A DNA stretch of 64,000 bases from Spirometra erinaceieuropaei (GCA_902702965.1 CACRXP010000658.1:271155-335154), one strand, 5' to 3'; counted from the stretch's first letter, positions 14,230-27,244 are shown. The notes: a model not told the origin generated them from the letters alone. Numbers and translations are program-made.

Positions 14230-15957
14230 ATGATTAGGAGGGTGTGCAAGCGAATGTAGTCGACGGCGAGACAGTTGAGTAGCCAGGACGGCCAACTAAT
14301 CCACTCATGCCAGCCGGTCGGTGGGAGCGCTCTCGCGAATGTTTCAAACGACTTCTACGTGGACGAGGATGCAGGGCAGGACGTCGCCAGCAGCCGACGC
14401 AGCATGTCAACATCGTCCGTATATCCTTTTAACTGTCCATCGACCCAAAGGTGAACATTCCATTCTTCATCGGTTACAAAGTTGCATTTTTTGATATAGT
14501 TACTGACTTTGAATGGGAATAAAGCAACTTTAAAATAGCAGCAGTTCTCTGCTTGTAAGAGTCCGGTGTAGAAAGGATAAAGGAGGCCTTATAAAATGTG
14601 TCGATTCCTGTGGAATCCTGTATGATTTCTTGTGGCATTTGTCTGAATATGTGGTCGGCTAGATCGGCAATCCCATATGACGCCACCACAATTGCAATTA
14701 ACGGCTACAGCCGTGAGAGAATATACTCTAGTTGACCAAATGTGCAAGCCAGCTATCTGATAAGAAGTAAAAGGTACGTTATGTGTGCTTGATTTAAAAA
14801 CATAAAAGGCAGCACCCTTGACAATTTTTCCCTCTTCCTTCCTACTTCTATCTTCTCCTTAATGCGGTAATTTCGGAAGCAACCTCGTTATGAAGGGAAT
14901 CATTAGATCGCCTAGAAGAGGGAGGATTTCATGAATGAAACGAAGCTAAGGTCGATGAGTATCCAAACAGGACCATTAATGAATGTGACATCAGAAGAGA
15001 GCTAGGCGGTTTCTCCGAGGTCGCGGTTACACCGATTGGGAATCCCCTCAACCGCTTCAAAGCGCACACGTTTTCTTTCCATATGTCGACTGATACCTAA
15101 AATTATCGATAAGGTATCCACTGAAAAGGTGTATTCTTGCTCAATATCTGTCTTCGCAATTGCGATGTCACGTTCCGACAAACTGCGTTAATACCATAAA
15201 TATGTCATACCAGAAATTGGTTCATATTTTGTTTCAAGATTTTGTATACACTTTAAATATTCCAGTCCGTCGGAAATGGGTTTGACTGCTCTTTTAGCGT
15301 GTGTCGTAAATGAATCAGTTTTTAGATTGCCTAACTTTCACATTTCAGAACAGTCAACTTTACAGAGCTTGTAGTCTCTTTTGACCATGTACATATTTGA
15401 GCTTTAGAAGCCATGAATATAATCTGCCGGGTTTCCGGTCCAACTGCTACCAGAACGCTTCTATGGGTGACACTTTATAGTAACAAAAAATGACCCGAAT
15501 GCAGAAATTGTCATGATCCCAGGAGTGTAATTTATCTCCAATCTGCTCCTGTTTCGCTTGACGTCATGTAATTTACGTCGCGAATTGCCCATGGTTCGAT
15601 GGTATCTGAATGTAACGTTAAAATTTTTTCTTGTTAGTGATTGGTTTTCGTGCTTCCAAATTGTGTGTGCGGACTCATCTAAACTAGGCAGTACTTTTAA
15701 CATTTTTAGCCAGGAGAATTGTGCTAAGAGAAATAGACTTCTCGGTTTTGTTAGCGATTTTTTTCAGCCATGAACGGTTTTAAGAGGTAAATGGATGGTT
15801 TCACAAGTATAATTGGGTCTGCTTGTTAGCTTTAAATATACAATTGAGAATATCTCTTAGAAACAATCTATACAAATTTCCAATCAGCAGTATTCTGGTA
15901 GGAGGCTCCATACTTCTAGACACTCTTGCTACGTCCTATTAGTTTTAGAAAAGTCAG
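14230..15957. other. No supportable gene
   Basis: The 14260-14450 part is more GC-rich and open in all three plus frames over short stretches, so it could hold a further exon of the secreted-protein candidate. No convincing splice pair was found. The remainder is AT-rich with no recognisable feature. Confidence 0.4.
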
Positions 15958-16027
15958 CTAAGTTACTCAGTGGTAGGGGGCGCTCCCTTGTCTTTGTCGG
16001 TAATACCATTCTGCCTAAGTTACTCAG
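15958..16027. repeat. MITE terminus flanked by a 13-bp direct repeat
   Basis: The motif ttgtctttgtcggtaatacc then attctgcc is one terminal repeat of the MITE at 1647-1812. It sits between two copies of ctaagttactcag (15958-15970 and 16015-16027). The direct repeats look like a duplication scar around a nearly deleted copy. Confidence 0.55.
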
Positions 16028-16029
16028 GT

Positions 16030-17470
16030 TGTCAAAGCTGAGAGATCCGGGTTGATGATTTAAAGAAAAAGATCGGCTTACCGGAACGGGTTTATTTAGG
16101 TACTGACGTTTCGAAGAACTTGGTCAGCTCCCAATTGTCAAAGCGTAAAGTACACTTAATCGACCAGAAATTCCAAGTGGCATGTCGCGTTGGTCGGCCT
16201 CATGTTGGTCGATTTTTCTTTTCTCTCGCTGTCTCGGCCTCTCGGGGGATGGTGGACGGGCGTTTTATCTATGGTTTGGGAGTCACCGCTTCGTCGGGTG
16301 ATCAGTCTGGTGGTTCTTCCTCTTCGAGTAGACTCGCCATCGGCCTATGTATGACCTTCTTAAGTCCTGTGTTGTTACTTGATCACGAGCTCTACGGGCG
16401 TGACGACGTAGGACTTTGTAGGCTGCAGGAAAGTCCAGATGCCTGTTGATAGAGCTGGCATCGGAGTACTAAGTCTCGAGCGTTAGCCGTTCTGCTTTTG
16501 TTTTTCCCCGGCCTAAGATGGTAGCTCTCTAGAGATCGAAGGTAGGCCCAGTTTCTCCAACGTGAGTTGCTATTCTAGAGTTTGGACCTAGTCTCCGAGC
16601 CGCGATTTTTGCCCGGTTTCTCCAACACAGTCGCAGTTGCCCTCATTACAACTTATTTTGTTGACAACTCCTGAGATTTCAGCGGGTGGCAGTGTGTTCT
16701 TTGGTTGCATCAGACAGCGTCGAATTGTTACTTGGAGTCGGTGGGCTATTCCTACTCTGGCGGGTTGTAACGGTAAAGAAACCGCCTCTGAGACCCCTTT
16801 AACGTAAGGAATGGCCCGCTAGGCTTCAGTTTGTTACCCATTTGACGGTCGTCTGTGCACTCGGCGCCTGCTTCTCTCCATGAAAGGTCTGGGATAACCA
16901 CTGGCTGCAAAGAGGTCCTGAAAGTACATTCGTTCGACCGTTTTATCTTCCGGCGTGTCGCAGTGTGTTTTAACTCTTTGGAATAGAGTTCGGACACATA
17001 TACGTTTGTGAGGCAGAAGATGGTTGCTGTTGAAGTGTAGGATCTGTCTCGTGTTGGTGGATTTTCGGAATACTGTAGGTTGCAGCTGTCCAGTGGTACA
17101 CCGGCGCACAAGTACGTCAAGGAAGGAGAGTTGGCTGTTTGTTTCTGCTTCCATCGTAAATTGAATATCCGGATTAACCAAGTTCAGTAGTTCTTTTAGG
17201 TGTTTAGTGTCAGTTGTTTTGACAAGAACGAAGGTGTCATCGACATAGCGGGCCAGAACTTTGGTTGATACTTGGTGAACACTAAGTTTTCTATCCGTTT
17301 TATTATTAGCAATTAGGCCTGACAAAGAGGAATTCACAGGAGTCCCCTTAATTTGTTCGTAAATTTGCCCACCAAAGGTGAAATAGGTCTGGAAGCAGTG
17401 TTGCAGAAGCTCGAGCAGATGGTCAGACTTCGGGGGCTTGTTCCTCTCATAGCACTCAGCCAGTAGTAGG
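16030..17470 (-). mobile_element. Penelope-like element, 5'-truncated, minus strand
   Basis: Minus-strand reading starts near 17460 (PKSDHLLELLQHCFQTYF, GQIYEQIKGTPVNSSLSGLI). It continues in the frame 16834-17337 with the RT catalytic motif ARYVDDTFVL, DIQFTMEAE and SFLDVLV, and ends in the PLE linker. A GIY-YIG-like endonuclease follows at about 16560-16720 in a broken frame (SGVVNKISC, VGETGQKSRL), then a C-terminal stretch (DFPAAYKVLRRHARRARDQ). The 3' end near 16070-16110 carries the terminal motif of the other copies ('gtttattta...gacgtttcg'). PLEs retrotranspose using RT plus a GIY-YIG nuclease. Stops and frameshifts make this copy dead. Confidence 0.8.
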
Positions 17471-17629
17471 TAGTTATGTTACCTGAATGTTAACGCAAGG
17501 TGCTTTCTTGCCCTTTTGTCAAGCTCTAAAGCAAACTGCCAAGCGCATTACCTGATATCCCGTTTTTTTCTATCAGTACGGTCTTGTCAAGTGATATCCT
17601 CACAAAGGAATTAGTAAACATACCCCGAC

Positions 17630-19345
17630 TAAGTGATATTTGCTGAATGTCGATTAAATAATCTCAACTAAAGTGACCTGAATGTTATTCCACTCGAAGG
17701 TCTCAGACAGATCGAAGGCGTGATATTCAACAAAAAAACAGTATTTATAAAGTGGTAACACGTGACATTGCTTGTTTGGTTGGTTTGCTTCCATCTTTGA
17801 GCAGTTGGCGAATTAAAGCGATTTGTATGCTCGGACTTCTCTCCATGGACATCCAAGCTGGGTGTTTTCTTAACAAAGAGGGGGCTTTAATGAAAGCGAC
17901 GTTTACTGATTATCAAATTTCTTGAAATTTCATTCAGCCGACAATCGTCTTTGTCCGGTTAAGCATTGATTGTGCAAGGATCGTGTCTCCTTCCTCAAGG
18001 AGGACTGTTGTTCAATGGAGTTATGTTCTCAAATGATAGTGAGCTAACAAGCTGACAAATTAACAAAGTTGACGAGGGAAGACAGAAAATTGTTTGCTTG
18101 TGTCTGATTTATTTGTTTACTCGCTTTAGCCATCCCTTCCCATATCTTTGCTTCCTCTCAGCAACGAAAGAAAAAACGTAAGGGAAAAAAACCTCTTAGT
18201 ACCAACCTCGGATTAACAGCCACCCCGTCTCCTTCCTTCAACATGCCGAAGTCTTAGAGTTTATGGGTTTCTTTTTTCTCGCCAACTTAATTGGGCCAAC
18301 TGGAAAGCATTTTGGGTGCAAGATTCTTCAGAAGAGGTTAATTGCACTAAATTCTTATAATTCATTTCAATTTAGGCAATTCCACCAATGAACTTTTCCT
18401 CTGTAGTCGGAAAAATGCGACGAAAAATCCTCACTGATCAAAGACTTCGACGAAACAGACTCATAAAAAGAATTTTTAGCTTAAAATAAGAAAGCTCAGT
18501 AATTGGTGAAATATTCTGCCCATTTTCTGAGTTTTTGTACGTTCGCTGAATAGATAATAACTGCAAATGAGACGGGTGACGTCATACTAACATATCCGTC
18601 CTTGTTAATTTGAGGGTGTACATTTTGTGAACGGCACTCTTTATGGCGATGGAAGGTAAGTATTTGGCAATGTAACATGCAGCATAATCAGAATAGCTGA
18701 GTCTAGGAGAAAACTGCCCTTAGCAATTTGTTCGATTTTTTAATTTGCCTTTTCTTTGTTAAGAAAACATCCAGCCACGATTTTGATGGGGATAATTTCG
18801 ATCACACAAATCGCTTGAATTCCTCAAACGCTCAAAGATGGAAGCAAAACTACCAAACAAACAACATCATATGTGGCCAATTTATAAATACTCTTTTTAA
18901 ACAAATATCATGCCTTCGAGCTATGAGATCCTTGAGTGAAATAATATTCAGGTCACTTTAGTTGAGATTATTTAATTGACATTCATTCGATCAGCCCAAG
19001 GCCAACAACTTGACCGTTTATTCAAAATTCTGGTACATTTTTGCACTAAACGCTTTGATAGTGAAGAGCCGGCCAGCCTCTCTGAAACATCAACAATACA
19101 GTTCCCTTGATCCTGTGAGCACTTCTGTTTTTCCTCAGATTATCGACCCGGATCTCCTACGTTTAATAACTTGAACTTTTAAATAAAACGGGATGAGACA
19201 GGTGCATGGTCCCTAGTCGAATTTTTTATAAAATTCGAAAATTAAGGAATCGCAAACTTTTGCTGTCCAAGGGCAGTTTTATCGTAGGCTCAGTTTTTCT
19301 GATTATGCTGCATGTTACATTGTCAAGTACTTGCATTCCATCAAA
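17630..19345. mobile_element. Compound inverted-repeat (foldback) element
   Basis: Two inverted pairs are visible. One joins about 17640-17880 with 18745-18985 (both contain 'attaaataatctcaac' or its complement, the 'gatggaagcaaaactacca' / 'ggtttgcttccatctttgag' segment and 'gttaagaaaacatccagcc'). The other joins about 18650-18727 with 19263-19345 (aatgtaacatgcagcataat and complement). No transposase-like frame is seen. The second pair overlaps the end of the first, suggesting nested or successive rearrangements. Confidence 0.65.
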
Positions 19346-19399
19346 GTGAAGGGTTACAGTACGAGTTACAGTACGACTTTGCAGAGCGACGGCGTGTAA

Positions 19400-22300
19400 G
19401 GAAGAACAAGTGTCTCGAAATAATGTTCAGAAAAACATTTATTTTTCGGAGAGAATGTCTGATGATCGCTTTTTTAAATGAGGTCATGTCATTAACTTCA
19501 TATAGCCTTAGTCTTTTCTTGTTGAGTTCACCTACGTTTATAGGTTACGTTCCTAGTATAGCATGTTGATGTCATAATTCATACGTTATTTCTTTGCGCC
19601 TGTTTGCACGTGTCGTACACCTCTGTATAACAATGAAACTACCAAAAATTACTTTTCTCCAAGTCCCGCAAAATATCACGTTTAATCACAGCCTCTATTG
19701 CAGGCCTTCCCATATTTCAGGACTTGGGATATATCATTAATCAAAAGATTAAATAGTAGAAAAAAGAAGCTACGAAGAGTCCCAGCAATCGTGTAAGAAA
19801 AGAGGGCCTCCATCAGATTTCGCTTGCATGTCTTCCTTTCGTCTTTTAGGTTTCCCCCGATTAGATTAAACGTACCGACTGAATAACAAAAGGAGAAGTT
19901 AAGTTTTTGTCCACAATTGCACACCACAGAGACGAAATTGCTACCTTAATTATTTTAAGACAAAGTCTCTGCTTTAACTGGAGTACTAATCTGCGAAAGC
20001 AACGTGGTAAGTTATCAGGGATTATGCCATTTGACGTAGCTTTTTGAGTTGGCTCTAAAGCTAATATGACCTCCAATGAAACTTCCAAAGTCGTTTTTTT
20101 CATTTTGGAGGTACCTCCAGTTTTTGATAACTGGCCAGGCGTATGTGAAAGCAGTCTGCTTGGTGTTGGCTTTCGAGCAAAAACAAAGATTGGATACCGT
20201 CTTTTAAATGTTCAGCGACTTAGAACTGTTGATCGCATTATAGCCGCGAATCTTTCGATTCTAAAGACTTTCAATGTTATGGTCAGTGCACATAAAACTA
20301 TGCATATGTATAAGCAGCATATTTTGATTTTTAAATGTTCAGTTTTAATACTATGTCACCATCTGGCAAACAAACTAATGTGCTCCCACTTTTTAATGTT
20401 CCTTAATGACATCGTCCGCGCTTCTGTGCCCTTGAAGTAAACGGAGTTCTCACTTTACCTGCTGCATTTTCGCCCGAAATGTGTTGTGGTGGCGAGGGAT
20501 TTCGAAAGGAATATTGTCCATTCCAAAATAAGAACACATTTTATTTACTCAGAATATCAAAATCAGACCGTTGGGTTTATTTTAACCCTTTGCAAACCAT
20601 CAATCGCGTCGGTGTCTCACTGTATACACTTAAAGTGAACTATACGCCTTACCGATCCAAGCTTGAGGTATTCCTCGATGACCCACTGATAAGAACGACG
20701 CTTTGGCCTCATCGGCGTTGTTGCTGTCTGCAGCCTACCAAATATGCAAGCAAAAAACGAATTGGAGGAGAGGGTTGAGGACCGTCAGGAGATCAGGATT
20801 CAGATTGTTGACTGTTTGCCCTTTGCTATTCTGCCCTTCCTCATATTACCGTAAAGAACAAATTCCTGGCATGCAATCTCGAGACGTCAAAAAAGATTTC
20901 TGGCAGAGATCTTTTTTCCTTATGACACCTTCGGCAGCTTGATTTATTGTCAACTAGAAAGGCTATTCGGCCGCTGGAACGTGAAATTTATTTCCTTAAC
21001 TTTTTGAATTTGCGTTTGAAGCCGTAATTCGAGACAGCCGTAGAGAGGGGCAACTGACGAAGAAAAGTACGAAGTATAGATGTGCAGCAGTTTCATTGGG
21101 ACCATGGAGTCACTGAAATTAGTTGTTCAATCGCAGATGTTCCTCATTGGTGCGGCTATCTTTCGGTTAGCACATATGAGTAGACGGCAGCCGTGTTTTG
21201 ATTCCGGGTTTTCGTGGTTGGCGCACATTGGCTTACCATTGTTATCAGCTGAGCCAATACTCATTCGTGCTCCCACCATTTAAGTGGAGAGAAAGGAGGT
21301 GATCGCGTTTGTTGAAAAACCTTGCCGAGAGAATTATGGCTCAAGACTTTCGAGCTTGTTGAATTTGAAAGTTTGCCAGGTCCCATTTACTTATATGTAA
21401 TTGGATACCTGACGGTTTCCGCCTCGATAATAATCTGTGGTGGGTCATTAGGCTCTGAGATAATTCTCAAGCATTTAACTTGTCTGTAGTTGCAAGTACA
21501 TCAGATTCAGATGTTTCTCACTGCGTCGCCGGATCCCTCGGCCCAAGTTGCGGGTGGCGTGAGGAGGCGGATGCCTATTTCTCAGTAACTCTTCGTGTAG
21601 GGAAGTGCCGGGAAAATTCGCTGTCTCGTTCAGCCTGATTCTGCATGCACTGGTTGGCGAAGTTGTCATTATCCCCCTACGAGAAATACTCGTTGAACGT
21701 ATATCGATTATTCAAGCTTAAGAGTTGCCAAACTCCTCCTCACAAAGGCGCCTTAAAAGGCCGGTGTGGCTCATCCACACAATTGAATCGGTGGCCGATT
21801 GAGTGGCTGTCGTTAAAAACCCAGCCCCCTCGTCATATTTGTCGTTTTCCCGAACATATTGGTTTTTAGGCTACCTCACCGTTTACGGTAAACCAGGACT
21901 TCATGAAATGCCCTCGACCACTTGGTCGGGACTTTAACAAATGAAACACACATTTGAACGCCTAAACTTGTGGAATATTTCCGAAGGCTGCATCAAACGT
22001 CATTTGATGTACTCATACGTAAAAATTTAATGTATTGGTCAAGCTCAACTGTCTTTAGACACTATTTTCAAGCCAACTTTACGGAAATAGACTGATATTT
22101 CAAAAAAATGTTCTTTTAAATGCAACGAAGTTCTCAGACTACAGAAGCGGAGTCTCAAAATAAAACTGACTAGTATGCACTGCTGGCCCATTAAAATGTA
22201 ATATCGTGGATGTACTAGAAAAGAGTTAGCCAAGTAATTCATTCATCGGAATTTTCCGCCTGACTAGACACCGCGTTCAGAAACCATCATGCCTGCCGTC

Positions 22301-22490
22301 GATATTTTCAATATACGAAGTAAAGCATTGTATATTTTCTAGTAACCCGACACCTGTCAGAAATAGTTTCAGCGAATACTGGCCGCGTATCTGCTGATCC
22401 TGCTCTTTTTGCAGACACTCACATGCGCTAGCCCGATCACTGTACTATGCTTTGGCGCGTGCCGATAGCGTACTCTCACAAGAGGGGGGG
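19400..22490. other. No supportable gene
   Basis: A tandem 'gttacagtacga' doublet lies at about 19352-19375. A minus-strand open frame at 19876-20103 has a real ATG and a reasonable donor but nothing else to support it (see rejected list). A G-run of ten or more lies at 22483-22494. Confidence 0.45.
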
Positions 22491-22539
22491 GGGGGAGCGG
22501 AATGCCTCGTGAGCTGATCTGAATATTTTTTGGATCATT

Positions 22540-22915
22540 GAACAGACGTTCACTGCGGTGCGTTAAAAGCTGTGGTTTCGACTGTCGCCCACTGACAGGA
22601 AAACTGGGTCATGATCTGGGGCTGATCAGACTGCAAAGGCTCGTTCCTAATTCGGCCACTACGGCATTCCCACTCAGCTGGGGGTTCGAGCTGCTTCTTT
22701 CTCGTTTCGGTGAAATCCTGGTCCATCGTGCGCCAACCAGGCGTGTCTGACACGCGCAGTTGTGCTTTTTAGCTTTGTCAGCCACTGCGCCTTATCCCGC
22801 CTCCGGCCTTCTTGACTCTGTCTTGCCACCTAGCCCAGGTGGGTCTAGGAGGGGATTGAAGTGCATATTGAGCAAGTTTACCAGCACTATAAACTAGCTT
22901 TCGAGTAAGTCACTA
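22540..22915 (+). repeat. SINE-like repeat copy
   Basis: It contains 'ggtgaaatcctggtcca', 'tttgtcagccactgcgcctt', 'cttcttgactctgtcttgcc' and 'accagcactataaactagct', matching the family body at 1 kb and 59 kb. No coding role. Confidence 0.55.
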
Positions 22916-23569
22916 TCCCTCCAACCATCCAACTGTAGGCCATGTCACGGACGTCGTTGATAACTACGGTCAAACTGTCAGATAGACTTTAAACTCCCCA
23001 TCTAATATGGAATTTTAGCGACCTTCTGTGGTGAGTGATACTTGGAACCTCGGTGCCTCCCTCACACCTGCCTCCAGCTCCGAGCTTGCTGTCTAAATTT
23101 CTACATCAGGCTTTAACTCTGTGGAAGAATGATAGGAAGTCATCCACCCGACAACGAAAGTCGTCTCAAAGGAGAACTATGACTGCAAAACATTTCTCCA
23201 CTCGCCACTTTTGTTGTCATCTTACTTCCACGGACTGTTGACTTCTTACATGCACATTCCGTTCTTAATTGAGAGTTCCGGTTCGGATAGTAAACTAGTG
23301 GATTGATAAGAGAAGGGAGGGGTCGACTCCAGGGACTCCATCCCTGTAACACATCAGCGTACTGGTCCTTATAATAAATCTGACGCACTTTGAAGCTATC
23401 ACGACGTGACCTGGAAGGCCGCCAAATGACGGGACAACTAGACCCTCGTAGTCAGTACCGTATGTTCATGGGAGGTGAGTGGCTGGCTTGCTGAGGGGCA
23501 GACTCAATGGGTTCTTCTTAATGCAGTATTCATCTCACTCTCATGGATGTGAGATCTGAGGCACCCTTC

Positions 23570-23790
23570 TTTTGTTCCGTGAAAACCTGGTACATTGTGT
23601 AGCGCCCATGCCGCATGTTTTACCGGCTACTGCGTCCGATCCCGCCTCGGGTGGCGCTGAATTAGCTTTTTCACCGGGCTCAGGTGAGTGTGGGAGGGGA
23701 GACTGTGGCAAATGCAGCGCAAGTCTGCCATCGCTATAAACTGATTCACGTGCAAATCACTTTTCTGCGTCAGCTGTGATGTTCAGCACA
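23570..23790 (+). repeat. SINE-like repeat copy
   Basis: It contains 'ccgtgaaaacctggta', 'caccgggctcaggtgagtgt', 'aaatgcagcgcaagtctgcc' and 'atcgctataaactgattcac', the conserved order of this repeat family. Confidence 0.55.
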
Positions 23791-24499
23791 CGATGGCAAC
23801 ATCGTTTGCGACAATCGAATTGACGCTCTTATTTTAGTTGATTATTGATCATATTTTGACAAGTGTGGCTACTCATTGTTGTACTAATCTTCAGTTTTCC
23901 TCTGAGGAAGGAGTCGCCGGACAATACTTTATGCATGAGTGAGCTAAGGTAAAATGTCGAAAAGAAGTATGCTCAAGTGTAGATCCTACTGCTCTTTTTC
24001 AATGGGCCTAAATGTGCTCGTGTATCCGAAAATTAATTTCATTAAATTCCATGTTTTACAGCATATCTTCTTCAGATTATTAGTTGTTGTTTACTGGCTT
24101 CCTTTGGAACCACCAAAAATCCTGATAAGCCTTCTTTGACGTCTATCAGTTTCCGTTCTTCATTTCTTAAATCATTTTTTTTCTGATTTGCCCTTTAAGA
24201 ATTTTCTCCGAGTACTACTCATTTCAAAGAACTAATGAACTAGAAAAGTCATTGCTTCATCCATTTTTAGCAATAATCGATGGCGCCGCTCCTGATTACG
24301 CTCACTACTTACCTGTTCCATGTATACTAAAATTTTCGCAGTTGCAGATTTAGTAAAGCTTATATATTATTTGTTTAACAGCCTTCTTGCTAAACGGAAA
24401 GAAATTCCTAGATTTTGTTTATGTACTACTAAAGAGGGCCATTTCTGCTATGTGTACAGAGAAATATGGACGCAAACAACACTTTACCTGGTGAGAATA

Positions 24500-25282
24500 C
24501 AGTGGGTTGGCTAACTCATGGAATGTCAACCGAAATTCCGAAATGTGTTTTCGTTTCGAAAAGATTAATTAAGCATGCTAGTAAAACTAGTCAGCCTGCA
24601 ACATAATTCTATAATATTTCAGTTACCTCAGGATACCAACTTTCGAACGAACTTCCTTCCGGCTGCATGCCAAAACGACACTCTGTAAAAATGACTACTT
24701 ATGTAGCATGAATTTTTCTCCTTGATATTCGATGCCCCTAAAAGTCCAATTATATTTCATGGAAAAAATGCATAAACATATTCATTCTTTTGCTCATTCG
24801 ATAGATAATTACGTCTTCTTCTAGTTTTACACTCGAAGAAGAGACATAATTCGATTTTAAAAAGGTTTCTAATTGTGAGACTTTTAAATACCGTGAAATG
24901 GCCGTTCATAAAACGCATGTCTCTGCATTTACCAATATGGCTTGTAAATCTAACACTATGAATCAAGTCCACTGCTAAATTCTATGAATCCTATATGGTT
25001 CCCCTTTATTAGCTTAGGGAAATGTGTGGTTTACCGTACGCGGAAAATATACGGCTTGTAGTTTCGAAACCCTGAATCCAAGTGTGACGGTAGAGTGGAT
25101 TCAAAATTATTCGGGAATTGGAAAACTTTTCTTAAACCGAATTATGTCTTTCCTTCGAGTGTAAAACTAGAAGAAGACGTAATTATCTATCGAATGAGCA
25201 AAAGCATGCTTAATTAATCTTTTCGAAACGAAAACGCATTTCGGAATTTCGATTGACATGCCATGAGTTAGCCCACTTACTG
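24500..25282. mobile_element. Foldback element, complete, ~783 bp
   Basis: The left end cagtgggttggctaactcat and right end atgagttagcccacttactg are inverted. The inversion continues inward through 'ttttcgaaaagattaattaa', 'gatagataattacgtcttct' and 'gacataattcg'. Three internal blocks (near 24900, 25000 and 25080) interrupt the symmetry. Only short incidental frames occur. It is the reference copy for the arms found at 4.4, 6.7, 10.2 and 49.6 kb. Confidence 0.75.
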
Positions 25283-25741
25283 CATGTTTGCGCTTACTGC
25301 GATGCAACTGTTCGGAAAACATCCACTGAATTATGGGCATGCTACCACTTCTGTTTTTTTTCAAATATCTCTCGGATATGCATCGTTTCCTAGAAAGAAC
25401 ATTTTCGTAAGTTAGCATCCTGTAGTACTCGACACCCACTACATTTCATATTTTGAGCCAAAAACTAAGTGAAACAGAAAGATATATATGTGTATAACGT
25501 ATTTTATGTATATTTTTGTACAGATGTTCGTGTGATATGATGCACGATTGTGCTCTGCATGAATCTTCTTCGACTTCCCGGAACAGATTTGGTTGAGGAA
25601 AATATGAGACGCAAACACATCTCATAAGGAAAAGACGAAAAAGTCACATCTGCCGAGTATAAGCAGAAGAAGTCAGCAAGAGCTTTCCCTTTTTATGTGC
25701 TCTGCGAAGACATAATGCTACTTGCATATGCAAGTCATCTA

Positions 25742-26153
25742 AAATTATATAAACATGCTTGAGAGCATGCAATAGAATGTCCTGACTTTACGAAACGCGA
25801 ATCCTACTGAACCGGACGGACGCAAAATCTGTGCTTTAGAACAAATAGGGCTTGTGCTTTTTACAGGCTGAAAGGATGAGCTGCCGTAAGTGTTCATTTT
25901 GGGGAAGACTGCAACTATAGCTTGTTGTCCTGTTGGGCCGAAAGGCAGCTGCAAATCCCACAGGCTCTGCTCCACCAGGATCTCTGAAAAAGAGGGGATT
26001 CGTTCCGGCAGTATCCTGTGTGGTGAGGTGTCTTTTTCTGTTTGGGGTTGAGTCGACTTTGTTTTTGACCTTTCCGACAAAGCTTGGCAGAGTGCCTGAA
26101 GAATTTAAACCTTTGGATGGGAGAGCCGTCTGTCAGACTGTCGGTGGATTTCA
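25742..26153 (-). CDS. Exon-like segment of an unrecognised gene
   Basis: On the minus strand the segment opens right after a strong acceptor (ctgtctttccttctcttacag, AG at 26155-26154). The first frame begins TG|AAA TCC and is open to 25915. A second overlapping frame is open from about 26080 to a stop near 25745 and has coding-like composition (RILPERIPSFSEILVEQSLW). Both cannot be coding throughout; a small intron ending at the 'ctctttttcag' acceptor near 26000, or a frameshift, could reconcile them. No domain is recognised. It may belong with the segments at 26.5 and 27.3 kb. Confidence 0.35.
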
Positions 26154-26520
26154 CTGTAAGAGAAGGAAAGACAGTAAAACGCCAAAAAGAAAGGAATAAG
26201 GATTTCGTTGACCGGTGGGTTGATCTTAAGGACTCTCTTTTCGATATGGAAGTTCGCTTAGTCCAAGCTCTAACCTAATTATTTATCAGGGGCAGATGCG
26301 TCAGAAATAGCTAGTTCAGACTCATCATACTTCCCTATGCATTTGGACCTAAAGTAAAGTGCTAGCCAAGTCATGAACTTTGAATAGAGAAGAATGATGT
26401 GTTCTTTTCAGAAAATTTTGGCCCATCTCATACCGAAAGTGTAATAATTTGGTATAGAAAAACTGGCGTCTTTAAGTGCTCTCGAAATAGACTGATTGAT
26501 TAATTGTGTTGTGGATAAAA

Positions 26521-26784
26521 TTAGTGATAAAACACCTCAAGGGTCGTCGCTACTTTCTCGGATGAGCTAGTAATTATGATGCGGAACTCCAGAAATGCGC
26601 CTTCAAAACAAAATCGCATACGCGCGAGATTAGAGGGAGCAACGAGCAATTCCAAAGATTTATTCAAAAAGGGATCCAGATTCCGATATTTATTAATTTT
26701 GAAAGCCAAGTTAAGGGAGTCTTGTTCTGACGGTTCATTTACATAAATGCGTAACTTCATATCATCCGGCTCCAACAGACGTGC
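26521..26784 (-). CDS. Exon-like segment of an unrecognised gene, with stop
   Basis: After an acceptor (gcttcatag, AG at 26786-26785) the minus-strand frame is open for 87 codons to TAA at 26521-26523. The product is rich in charged and hydrophobic residues (DDMKLRIYVNEPSEQDSLNL, LVAPSNLARMRFCFEGAF), unlike the low-complexity shadow frames nearby. Its start phase (0) matches the end phase of the exon-like segment at 27245-27324. No canonical AATAAA closely follows the stop, so it may instead splice onward. Function unknown. Confidence 0.35.
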   Translation of the reverse strand, partial: ARLLEPDDMKLRIYVNEPSEQDSLNLAFKINKYRNLDPFLNKSLELLVAPSNLARMRFCFEGAFLEFRIIITSSSEKVATTLEVFYH

Positions 26785-27244
26785 CTATGAAGCTTTTATT
26801 TAAGTGAAGAGATAATAAAAACACGTACTATCTATCATTTCGAATAAGCCATATGCGGAATGCAACTATCTTTTTGACTTTTAATGCATTTTGTCACAAC
26901 ATCCATGTTACGTGAGGATATAGATAGAAATTCAGGAGATTTCTCATAAACTGGATGACTGAGTTTTAGACGAAGTTGTTATTTTTGCCTGGACACTCAC
27001 TTATGAATACTGGTCTGCCTTGATGAAACAGTTTACCTGCTCAGCAGAAACTAAATTCCCTTTGTCATTGATTTGTGCTAGGTAATAACGCCGTATGTCG
27101 ACTATGCTTGCGTGTTCTTAAAGCAAATAAGGTTTGGACGTTAATAGCAATGCAATTTGTTTTCCTCGTTTTTACACTGGTGTTTAGTAGAATTCCCAGA
27201 AAAAAATGTGTCTTCCAGAAACTGTACAGGTTACCATAACTTAC

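Noticed and set aside
15958..15990. tRNA-like 'actcagtggtagggggcgct' segment resembling a tRNA A-box region
   Set aside because: No matching T-arm, anticodon arm or acceptor stem could be folded downstream; the segment is explained by the MITE terminus and flanking direct repeat.
19876..20103. Minus-strand 76-codon open frame with ATG and a GTACGT donor
   Set aside because: Only the start codon and one splice-like site support it; composition is ordinary and no partner exon or homology could be named.
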